DNA from: Polystyrenella longa
Lineage (GTDB): Bacteria; Planctomycetota; Planctomycetia; Planctomycetales; Planctomycetaceae
Direction: 5' to 3'
NCBI RefSeq assembly: GCF_007750395.1
Contig: NZ_CP036281.1
Coordinates: 5,479,001 to 5,543,000 of the forward strand
Length of the DNA: 64,000 nucleotides
The notes beneath the pieces are model-generated. The model worked only from the letters and a program-made list of their open reading frames with translations, did no database searches and was not told the DNA's origin. The position numbers and the translations under genes are program-made. The number at the start of each line of letters is the position of its first letter. Within the stretch, counting starts at the first letter, position 1. Positions 8,964-18,800 of this stretch are shown piece after piece.

Positions 8964-10115
8964 CTACTCCCGTGTTTTGCGTTGCTGCGAAAGGTGTTCT
9001 TTCATTTCATCCAGTTCTGTACGTTGGCTGAAGATTTCAAAGTCGCGGGCGGGGACGCCCAGATCATGGAGAACGCTTGCCGACCATTTGGGCCAGGGGG
9101 ACCAGTTGGAACGTGTAGAAGCCAGCACGTTGAGGGGCAACCAGAACCAGGAGATCAACAGGCTAAACGAAACGAGGCAGATCATCGCAATGTGACATGG
9201 CAATTGAGCTCGTATCGATTCGCCGTTGGCAGACGCAAGCATTACAAGCCGTTCGGCGCGACGGGCGATTGCCTGTCTTCCACGGCTGAAGTTAAGCGAC
9301 GATGGCAGATTGTCCTTATGGCTGGTCGTGTACTCTACAATAGTCAACAGAGTACGCAGATATTCGACAATCTCCTGCTTTGTTTGAATGGCTGCTTCAT
9401 CACAGGCAAACTCTCGATGGAGGTCTGATTTTCGGGTAGCCCACCAGACAAGTGGGTGGAACCAGAACAACGCTTCTACCAGTCGTTGCAGAAACAATTG
9501 CAGCGGATGGCCAGTTTGCAGGTGCTCAAGTTCGTGTCGAACTATGTATTCGATACTGGTCGGTTCAAAGCCAATCAAGTATTCGGGTAAGACGACATAA
9601 GGAGAGTGGAATTGCCAGCAAAATGGTGTCGTGACTTCCGAACTCACCAGCACCTGAATCGGACGATTCTTCATAAATAACCGGTTGAAATTATCCTGAC
9701 TGTCTAACAGAACCTGGTAAAGTTCTTTGCCTGCCTTTGAATGCTGTTCGAGTTTCTGACATCTTTTAAGGAATCGATGAATTAAGCAGAACCGAAACGC
9801 CATCAACATTAATGTAGCGACGAACCCGATCAACCAAATCAGTAACAGAGCCTGTCCACTCTTTTGTTCAAACTCAGCGAGTGTAACCAAACTTTCTGTG
9901 CTGAATGATTTCCAGGGATGGAACAGCCGAGGGTGAGGTGCCGCCACTGCCAGGCCAACCAGCAGTAGAATCAATGCATAAGAGCACGTCCAGAGACGGC
10001 ATCGCTTACGCTCTTCACGAATAAGTTGATTCAACCCCCAGGTTAGACCGACGACAAACGTAATCTGAACGGAAAGGGTGATCGCTGTTTCCAGAAAATG
10101 CAATGAGTTCAACAC
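8964..10115 (-). CDS. M56-family (BlaR1-like) membrane metallopeptidase
   Basis: 383 residues. Three membrane helices lie before residue 120 (AITLSVQITFVVGLTWGL, YALILLLVGLAVAA, LLLIWLIGFVATLMLMAF) and one near 308-330. The cytoplasmic zinc protease motif HELEH is at 194-198 and the third ligand region is DLHREFACDE at 231-240. Family members sense an envelope signal and cut a BlaI-type repressor. Its start overlaps the end of the blaI-like gene by 7 nt, so the two are translationally coupled. No penicillin-binding sensor domain follows the last helix, only ~55 residues, so the signal is not obviously a beta-lactam. Confidence 0.88.
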   Translation of the reverse strand: MLNSLHFLETAITLSVQITFVVGLTWGLNQLIREERKRCRLWTCSYALILLLVGLAVAAPHPRLFHPWKSFSTESLVTLAEFEQKSGQALLLIWLIGFVATLMLMAFRFCLIHRFLKRCQKLEQHSKAGKELYQVLLDSQDNFNRLFMKNRPIQVLVSSEVTTPFCWQFHSPYVVLPEYLIGFEPTSIEYIVRHELEHLQTGHPLQLFLQRLVEALFWFHPLVWWATRKSDLHREFACDEAAIQTKQEIVEYLRTLLTIVEYTTSHKDNLPSSLNFSRGRQAIARRAERLVMLASANGESIRAQLPCHIAMICLVSFSLLISWFWLPLNVLASTRSNWSPWPKWSASVLHDLGVPARDFEIFSQRTELDEMKEHLSQQRKTRE

Positions 10116-10483
10116 TGCTCCTCCAGTTGCGAAATTGCTTCTTTCAGTTCTCTGATTTCATCGGGTGATATGGTTTTCGGATCCATCAGGCTCAGCATGA
10201 GGGATTTCACTGAACCTCCGAAGAGCCGGTTGGTCAAATCGCCCGCCATGGAGCGACTCACTTCTTCTCGGCTGACAGCGGCCTCGTATACATAAGCGCG
10301 TCCACACATTTCCTTTCGCAATACACCACGAGTCTCATCCAGGATTTTCAGCGTCGTCATTACCGTGGTGTATGCAAGGGGGCGTTCGAGTTTATCGACC
10401 ACATTCTGAACAGTCGCTTTGCCGAGTGCCCACACGACATCCATCACTTCGAGTTCGCATTTAGTCAGTTGTAACTGAGACAT
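10109..10483 (-). CDS. BlaI/MecI/CopY-family transcriptional repressor
   Basis: 124 residues with the family's winged-helix (LTKCELEVMDVVWALGKATV, AYTTVMTTLKILDE) and a C-terminal dimerisation helix set (MAGDLTNRLFGGS). It is of normal length. Members bind DNA as dimers and are cleaved by the cognate M56 protease, here encoded just downstream with overlap. The ribosome binding site AGGAA lies 6-7 nt before ATG. Only 33 nt separate it from the DUF1559 gene upstream, so it may be co-transcribed with that gene or use a promoter inside it. Target genes are unknown. Confidence 0.9.
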   Translation of the reverse strand: MSQLQLTKCELEVMDVVWALGKATVQNVVDKLERPLAYTTVMTTLKILDETRGVLRKEMCGRAYVYEAAVSREEVSRSMAGDLTNRLFGGSVKSLMLSLMDPKTISPDEIRELKEAISQLEEQC

Positions 10484-10516
10484 TGAATGGTTCCTATTGA
10501 TTTCTGCAACTGCAAG

Positions 10517-11464
10517 TTAATCTTCGAGAGTAGATGCGTGAATGCTTGAGTACGTGTCGTCCTGCCGTTTTGACAGCGATCTGTAAAGAGCCTGATCAAT
10601 GTTTTCTGAAACCATCTCGACGTGTCCATCGCCCCAGAGAAAATTGACTCCCCCGGGATGGCGACTCGTGAATTCACATTCATCACAATCGACGCAATTA
10701 GGGGAGGTCATCGCGCTCCCAACCAGTCGACAGACCGCATCCTCTCCTCGTGCATCCACCCCTAGCCACGTGGAAGGAACAGTCGCCATCGTGCGTTCTC
10801 CAATAATGATGGTATTACTCAAGCCACGTCTGAACTCGACGAATCGGACAGCTTTGGTGTCCAGGAATGCTCCATCCCCTTTGGGTACGGGGTAACCGTC
10901 ATCAGCCTCGATCGTTCCAAAAACGCCTAGATAATTCGTCGTGGGCAATTCAAACAACGGAGTCGGCGATTCGGATGTGCTCTCCTCATCTTCCTCATAC
11001 AACATGAAAGTCTTGTTTGTAATATCAGACGGACAGAGGAAGGTAGCGACTGAGCAGAACCGAGCGTTGACATTCTGAGGATCTGATAAAAGACGATCTG
11101 AATGAATTTGTTCATAAACGGCACGCAGCTCCATGAAACTTAACAGCGGTACCGACCAGCCATATGCCGACTGCTCCGTTTCTTCCCATTGAAATCCGGG
11201 GGGAAGACTGCGGTTGAGTTCATGATACCCCTGCAAGGCTGTTCCCAGTTGTCGCAACTGGTTTTGGCATTGGATCCGCCGTGCTGATTCTCTGGCGGAA
11301 CCGAGAGAAGGTAATAGAAGCGCAAGAAGCACAGTCACAATGGCGATGACCGTGATCAGTTCCAAAACGGTAAAAGCACGCCGACAACGCGTCCTGCTTA
11401 TTGAAGCGTTGTCGCACTTTAACCAGCAGATCTGCAAGCGTTGTCTGAAGGATCGATCATCCAT
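10517..11464 (-). CDS. DUF1559 pseudopilin-like secreted protein
   Basis: 315 residues. After ~28 basic residues comes a type IV pilin-like N-methylation segment (RRAFTVLELITVIAIVTVLLALLLPSLG in pieces), then RESARRIQCQNQLRQLG, the standard DUF1559 opening, and the C-terminal box NFLWGDGHVEMV. Glu at position 5 after the processing site is present (FTVLE). Such proteins are highly multiplied in planctomycetes and are thought to be processed by prepilin peptidase; their individual roles are unknown. It lies just upstream of the BlaI/M56 pair on the same strand. Confidence 0.9.
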   Translation of the reverse strand: MDDRSFRQRLQICWLKCDNASISRTRCRRAFTVLELITVIAIVTVLLALLLPSLGSARESARRIQCQNQLRQLGTALQGYHELNRSLPPGFQWEETEQSAYGWSVPLLSFMELRAVYEQIHSDRLLSDPQNVNARFCSVATFLCPSDITNKTFMLYEEDEESTSESPTPLFELPTTNYLGVFGTIEADDGYPVPKGDGAFLDTKAVRFVEFRRGLSNTIIIGERTMATVPSTWLGVDARGEDAVCRLVGSAMTSPNCVDCDECEFTSRHPGGVNFLWGDGHVEMVSENIDQALYRSLSKRQDDTYSSIHASTLED

Positions 11465-11614
11465 TGACCCTGTTCTTTCATCCCTGAAAAGTGAGTGGAA
11501 TCTTTCCGTTTGTTTCTACTAAGAAATCAGTAATTGCGTCAATCCCAATTCCTGAACTTAATTGCAAATGGCTTAACCTGACGTCGTTAGTGAATTATTA
11601 CGTTACGGTCTCGC

Positions 11615-11669
11615 AGATGCCTTAATTTGTAGTGTTTTCAGTTCGGCTGAGTTTTTTTTACGGTACGGG
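11615..11669 (-). repeat. Solo terminal end of the resident IS
   Basis: CTTAATTTGTAGTG...TTCGGCTGAG...TACGGTACGGG matches the transposase-upstream end of the IS at 4826-4879, but no transposase or opposite end follows. It lies 80 nt beyond the stop of floA. Confidence 0.75.
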
Positions 11670-11748
11670 TCCAAATGGCCTGGGTGACAACAAGCGATTC
11701 GGTATTTTCAATTATGATCAACTGGTATTTGTTTTAACGATTAGAGGA

Positions 11749-12717
11749 TCAGATTCGGCTTTGATTCGTATAGCTCCGCTTTTCCTTCCCTCGAACTCGA
11801 GAAGATCGCAATGGATTATCCCGAAACGCAAATGCGACTGCTGACGGAATCTTCGATTCTTCAAGAACGAGTTGCGCCTCATGTTCTTTCGTTAGAGCAA
11901 CCATTTCCTGTTGTCGCGCCACTGCCATGGCACGCCGTTTCTCAGAAAAGGCGAGGGCGATGCGAATATCGGCATTGGCCTGGTCCAGTTGCAACCTGGC
12001 ACCGATGTTGTCCCCGATATCGATGTCGGCTATGTCGATGGAGACAATTTCAAAGGAGGTCTGTGAGTCCAGTCCCTGCGCAAGAACTTGCCTTGAAATG
12101 ATTCCAGGGTCAGCCAGTATCTCCCGATAGCTTCCACAGGCTCCTATTGCCGAAATGATTCCCTGGCCTACTCGTGCAATTACAGTTGCTTCGGTCGCTC
12201 CTCCCACTAGTTGTAAGAGGTTGGTCCGGACAGTCACCAGCGCCCGGACCTTCAGTTGAATCCCATCTTTGGCAAATCCATCAAGCGTGCTGAGCCCTTC
12301 AGATTCCTGAATTGGACAGTTAATGACTTTGGGATTCACACTGATCTGGACCGCTTCCAGAATGTCGCGTCCCGCTAGATCAATGGCTGCGGCGGTGTCC
12401 CAGTCGAGGGCAATATTGGCTCGTTGAGCGGAGATCAATGCAAGCATAATACGGGGTACATCTCCCCCAGCCAGATACTGAGCTTCAATGGCGTTGGTGG
12501 AGATCGTAGTGAGTCCCGCCTGAACTGCCATCACTTTAGATCGTACGATCACTTCCGGATTGACTTTTCTGAGCGACATTAAAAATAAAGTCAACAGCTT
12601 TATGCCAGTGCCTGTAACGTAAGCCTGCAACCAGAGGGACAGGTATCGGGCCAATAAGAGCAAAACTCCAATGACTCCCGCTGCTGCTACTATCATCCAA
12701 AACCAGAACATTGTCAT
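11749..12717 (-). CDS. floA: Flotillin-like protein FloA
   Basis: 322 residues. One N-terminal membrane segment ([20 protein letters not shown]) is followed by the FloA/UPF0365 SPFH region with [62 protein letters not shown] and an Ala/Glu-rich coiled coil ([22 protein letters not shown]). It scaffolds membrane microdomains at the cytoplasmic face of the inner membrane. Length is normal for the family. In many bacteria it is paired with a NfeD-type partner; none is beside it here. It lies 155 nt downstream of the cyclic glucan synthase gene, same strand. Confidence 0.92.
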   Translation of the reverse strand: MTMFWFWMIVAAAGVIGVLLLLARYLSLWLQAYVTGTGIKLLTLFLMSLRKVNPEVIVRSKVMAVQAGLTTISTNAIEAQYLAGGDVPRIMLALISAQRANIALDWDTAAAIDLAGRDILEAVQISVNPKVINCPIQESEGLSTLDGFAKDGIQLKVRALVTVRTNLLQLVGGATEATVIARVGQGIISAIGACGSYREILADPGIISRQVLAQGLDSQTSFEIVSIDIADIDIGDNIGARLQLDQANADIRIALAFSEKRRAMAVARQQEMVALTKEHEAQLVLEESKIPSAVAFAFRDNPLRSSRVRGKEKRSYTNQSRI

Positions 12718-12872
12718 GACAGGCTCGATTCAGTTATTTAGAGTATCCTTCGAAAAGAATGCGAGAAGGAATCACATTAGAAGCTGTCCGGAAAACCTTC
12801 CCTGGGATTCAGTGGACTTGTTTCACTCAGTCGTCGACGACAGTAAACCGCAAAGAGTGCTCCAAGCGGGTT

Positions 12873-15800
12873 TCAGGAAGGGTGCAGATCATCAGGACGC
12901 ATAACGACTTCAACCTGGTGATCCTGGTTGTCATTTATTAGTTGAATGAAGCTCTCTGATATCTCGACACCATCCAGAGTCAGACGCTGTACGCTGGTAT
13001 TCGCTCCCTCATTGTCAAACGAAATGTGATAGAAGGTCTCGTGAAAGCGGTAGTGGATTTTAAAGCGGGTCCATGCCTCAGGAAGACAGGGTTGGAGTCG
13101 TAATTTATCAATATCAAGTTCAATCCCTAAAAAGGACTCAATTAATAGTCGGTACATCCAGCCTGCTGAACCTGTATACCAGGTCCAGCCGCCCCGGCCG
13201 GTATGAGGATCGACCCCGTATACATCTGCAGCCACGACGTAAGGTTCAACACGATAAATGGCAATCGCATCGGAGCTGTCTCCATGTTTCACTGGGTTGA
13301 TCAATGAAAATAAGTCCCAGGCGTTTTCGTTATTTCCCAGAGCGGCCGTCGCCATCACTGTCCAGATTGCGCTATGGGTGTACTGTCCACCATTCTCTCT
13401 TACCCCCGGCACATACCCTTTAATGTATCCCGGGTTGAGATCGGAATGATTGAACGGAGGATCCAACAGTAAGATGAGTCCTTCCTCCTTTCGAACCAAC
13501 CGGTCCTGGACGCTTTGCATCGCCTGAGTTCCGCGTTCGGGATTCGCCACTCCGGAGAGGACTGACCAACTTTGTGAGATGGCATCAATCTGACATTCAT
13601 CATTCTGTTTCGAACCAAGCGGAGTCCCATCATCAAAATAAGCACGTCTGTACCAGTCACCATCCCAACCATGGTTCTCCAGGCTCAGCTTGAGTTGGTC
13701 GATTTCTGTTTTGAGTTCATGGGCGACATGTTCGTTCCCCAGGCTTCTCAACAAACCAGAGTATTCGGTGAGAACATGGACCATGAAGAACCCCAGCCAT
13801 ACACTTTCGCCTCGGCCATGTTCACCAACCAGATTCATGCCGTCATTCCAGTCGCCACATCCCATCAGGGGAAGGCCATGTTCACCGAATTTCAATCCGT
13901 TTTTAATAGCACGGATTCCATGTTCGATAAGAGTCCCCATTTCATCGGAAGTTTGAGGAAGGTCATAGTTGGATTCTTCATCATCCCGCAAGGGGCGAGA
14001 CGTAAGGAAGGGAACTTGTTCGTCGAGGACGCCTCGGTCTCCTGTGGTGTTGACATACTTGCAAATGGCGAGAGGAAGCCAGAGATAGTCATCAGAGAAA
14101 TGGGTACGGACTCCACGACCGACGGGAGGATGCCACCAATGCTGGACGTCTCCTTCAGCAAACTGATGGGCTGCTGCTCGCAGCAGATGCTCTCGCAGCA
14201 ACTGAGGTTCGGCGTGTACCAGCGCCATTGCATCTTGTAGCTGATCACGGAATCCATAGGCGCCACCTGATTGATAGAACCCCGAACGAGCCCACATGCG
14301 ACAAGCCAGTGTCTGGTACAGCAGCCAACCGTTAGCGAGGAAGTTGACCGAAGTGTCCGGGGTCTGGAGATGAATGACGCCCAAGGTTTGACTCCAGTAA
14401 TGCCAGACTCCTTCAATGGCTCGATTCGCACTATCAACATCACGGAATCGCTGTGCCAGGTTTCTGGCATCCGCTGTCCCTCTCGCGGCTCCCATGGTGA
14501 AGGTCACGATCTTCTCCTGACCTTCGATTAAATTCAGGGGTGTATGGAATGCGGCACAAGGGTCGTAACCAGCTCCGACGCGACCGGATAATCTCGACCT
14601 TTTCAATGCTGCCGGGTCAGCGGTGCTTCCGTTGCGACCCAGAAACTCGGTCCGATCTCCCGTAAAAGTACGGTTGGGTTCGCTGCAATTAAAGAAAGCA
14701 ACCCGGTCACCAAATTCCGGACTGTAAACATTCCGGGCCAATATTGCTCCGCTTTCGGAATCAAATTCGGTCGTTACATGCATGGAGGACTTACTTCGGG
14801 ATTCGCCCAGGACTAATTCAGAAAAACTGAAAATCGAGAGTCGTCGTGCCCGACCTGAATTATTCGTGACCTTCAGTTTGCAGAACTTGACCGGTTCTTC
14901 GGTAGCCACATACACGGAAAGTTCTGTCGTGATTCCCTCCTCCGTGCTATCAAAGATTGTATAACCGAAACCATGGCGGGTGATATACGTGTTCCGTCCA
15001 CGAGCTGGTAGAGGAGTTGGAGACCAGAAGCGGCCCGTTTCTTCATCACGCAAGTACATCGCTTCGCCACTGGGATCCGTCACCGAGTCGTTGTACCAGG
15101 GCGTAATACGAAACTCATGACTGTTTTCTCTCCAGGAATAAGCACTCCCTCCTTCGGAAATGACGGTCCCGAAATCTTTATTGGCGATGACATTAACCCA
15201 CGGGGCTGGGGGCGCTTCTCCCTTCTTCAGAATAATGATGTATTCATGCCCATCCTGACTGAACCCACCATAGCCGTTGAAAAACTTCAAATCATGGTAG
15301 GGAGTTTCAAACCTGACGGAGGGATGGGAAGTCTGTTCGGATATTTTCAGCATCGGGACTGACGAACTGGTTCTGACATACTTCTCGGCCTGTTCCTGTA
15401 ACGTACCGGAATCGCCTGACAAGATAACGCGGGATACGGTCTGCAACAGAACGCGGTCTTCCTCTGATATCTGTTCTCCCCGTCGAATAAAAATTCCGCC
15501 TGGTCGATCCGTAAACAGGGCTTCTGTACTGGTAGCGACGAGATCCGTGATTCTTTCCTGCAAGGATTGTCGATAGACGGAGTCATCCTCATTCCAGATC
15601 ACCAGATCGACGGCAAGCCCTTTCATTCTCCAGTAGGCATGGGCCTGCACCGCCTGTTTAACCAGTTCCAGTCGATCGGCGTCGCGTATCTGAACGAGGA
15701 CGATGGGTAGATCGCCCGAGATACCGTAACCCCATAGTCCAGACTGCCCCTGCCGATTGCGGTTCAGAATGTCTCTGCGAGCCCGTCGGATAGAGGAACT

Positions 15801-18800
15801 GTATATAATAGAGCTTGCCAATTTGCCGTAAATCTGAGCGTCCAGTTCGGAAGCGCCCAATTGCTGTAGTAAGATATGTCCGTGAGTCCAAGCCAAATTA
15901 AACACGCGATCCGTCAGACTGGGGTCACTGTATTTTTCAGACAGTAACTCCACTTCCGACCGTGTAGGCGCGATGCCGGTGACGACGTCAAGTTGAATAG
16001 ACTCGTTTGGTTGAAGCAGTACCGTCTGGCGAATACTGACAATTGGATCGAGTACGGAACCTTCCGAATTGGACAGCGGCCCCTTCTGCTCGCACGCGAT
16101 AGGATTTTGCAAAGTGCGTTGTCGTCCAATGAAAGTCGAACGGTCGGTCTCATAAGAAGTGGGCTCGGTGATCTCACCCCGAACAGTAATCATATGCAGC
16201 AACCAGGGAGGTTGTTCTTCCCGGGAACGCGGTCGGCGTGTGCAATAGATTGCCTGATGGTTTGGTACAAGTTCCGTTTGTACGAAGAGATTGCTGAATG
16301 CGGGATGGGCTTCGTCCTGCGCTTGCGGCGCCAGAACGACTTCGGCGTAGCTGGTTAGCTCCAGATGACGTGGTTCCTCGGATCGATTCGTCAGTGCGAT
16401 TCTGCGGAGTTCAATATCGTCTTCCGGAGAAACACTAACCTGCGTGTAAGTTTCGATCTGGTAATCAATACGCCGAAACTCGGCTCGTGATTGCGTAAAT
16501 ATGGCTTCATAGCCACTTCCCGTGGTGTTCTTCGGCTGGAAGGTGTTTGACCACAAGGCATCATTTTCAAAATCGCGAATGTAGCAGAAAATTCCATGAT
16601 TATCGCGTGTCACATCTTCGCGCCATCTCGTGATGGCCAAATCACCCCAGCGGCTGAATCCTCCTCCCGCGCTGCTGATCGCTACATGATAATGATCGTT
16701 GGAGAGCAGATGAGTTTCGATCTCGACGTTGCTAGGATTGGTGATGACACGCATGCCCCCAGTCTCTTCGGCGGTGGCGATTCGAGTCGCTCGCGCTTCA
16801 CTGGCGTGAGGCAGAACTGGTGCCGTTTCCTGAGGGACTCTTTCCTGGAGTAACAGACTGCATGACCGCAGTAGCGGATCGGAAAGAAAGCGTCGCTGCA
16901 TCGGCTTGTCGAGTAACAAGAATGCAAGAGAAAGTAGACTCATTCCTTCATGGTGAGCCATGAACTGCTTTACAGTGGCTTTCTCTGCGCCCGGTTGCAG
17001 TCGTGAAGGAGTATAGTCAACCGCCTCGTAAAATCCGTAAGGCCCCATTTGCTCTTCAGCCTGCAATCTTTCGAGATTGCGACAAGCGGCTTGCGGTTCC
17101 ACCATCAATGCCAGAACTGTTGCGTAGGGGGCAATTACCAAATCTTCGGCCAGGCCCCGTTTAAGACCTAATCCTGGAACGCCGAACGCTTTGTATTGGT
17201 AAATATGGTTCACATCGATTGTGTTGTACCCGGATTCGGAGATTCCCCATGGAACTCCTCGCTGGTTGCCATACTCGATTTGGCGCCGCACGATCGAATG
17301 ATAGCTTGAATTGAGTAATGTGTTTTCATAGCTGGGCATTACCAGCAATGGCATCAAATACTCGAACATCGAGCCACTCCAACTGAGCAGAGCCGGGGAC
17401 CGACCTGTAGTCGTTAGCAAACGCCCTAGAGCAAACCAATGTTTCTGACCATATTCCCCCTTGGCGATTACCAGATAACTGGCCAGCCGTGCTTCTGATG
17501 CCAGCAGGTCATAGTACCCCGCATCTAATCGACGCTCGCTCACATTGAACCCGATCGAAAAGAGATCTCGGACGGGATCATACAGGAGGTTGAAATCCAT
17601 CTCAGCAAACTCTCGAGCCTGTAAAGCGATTGCTTCAAACTCATTCAAACGCCTTGCCGCTCGCTCCGAGGCAATGGAAATCGCTGAGGATAATTTTCGG
17701 CACCACTCTTTTTCCACTTCCGATGCTGTCGTATTGATCTGATTGAAAAGCGGCTGAAGCGTTGACTGTAATTCAGCCACTTTAGAGAGAGTTCCGGACG
17801 CGTCGAGTTCATCAAGTATGACATATGTTCTGTGCAGGAATTTCCGATCCTGATCTGCTCCAGTAGAGACGGAATTCACAGGAGGCCTGGGAATATCCAG
17901 CCAGGTTGCCAGATGAAGAAGGTCGGCTTGATGTTCTCTGCACGCATCTTCGAAGGCCGTCACCCACCAGTGGTATTCGGAATCCTGCACGTCAACCGAT
18001 TTCAGATCCGTGGTTGCAGTGATTAACTCGGTTAACAAAGCATTAGCCGACAGTAACGAAGTGGGGCCATGTTCCACTTGGTTCAATTGGGCTCGAACGA
18101 TCTCGATCGTTCTTGTTCGGGAGGGCGACTCCTTCCATTGGGTGACCAGATCCAATAATACGTGGAGCGTGTCACTGAGACCGTCAAATGTTCGGGCGGG
18201 TAGCAACGACGTCGATGCAAATTCCTGACAACCGCTGCTGAAGACATGCAAGTTAGCGGCTAAATTGCCGCTATCTACCATCGAAACGTACTGAGGATAG
18301 AGCGGAGCCAAGGTGCGGGTGTCGTACCAGTTTAGAAAATGGCCGCGGTATCGTTCCATTTTGGCAAGAGTTTTCAAGGTCTCCTGACTTCGCGAATGAA
18401 ACTGCGATGCCGAACAATATCCGAAATCATAAGCCGTCAAATACGATAGCAAAGCCATCCCAATATTGGTGGGGCTTGTTCTGGAGGCAATTACTAAGTC
18501 GGGATTCTGATGAATGTTATCTGGAGGCAGCCAGTTTTCTTCGGCGGTGACGAACTCTTCAAAATACCGCCATGTTTTCCGTGACAGCTTACGTAGAAAC
18601 AAAAGCTGATCCGCCGAAAGTTGCGGAGTAGACAGCTGGACCGGTTGGCTCAACCACCATGCAATCGCCGGAGATACTGCCCAGCAGAACAATAAGGGAC
18701 TCACCCAGAACAGAATTTCCATTTCCGCAGTCAGAAATACAATGCACAACACTCCCGCCAACAAGGGAGCAACGATCATCGAGCGGACAAAACTGAGGAA

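Noticed and set aside
8964-10483. Beta-lactam resistance regulator (blaR1/blaI)
   Set aside because: The families match, but the M56 protein has no penicillin-binding sensor domain and no beta-lactamase gene is nearby.
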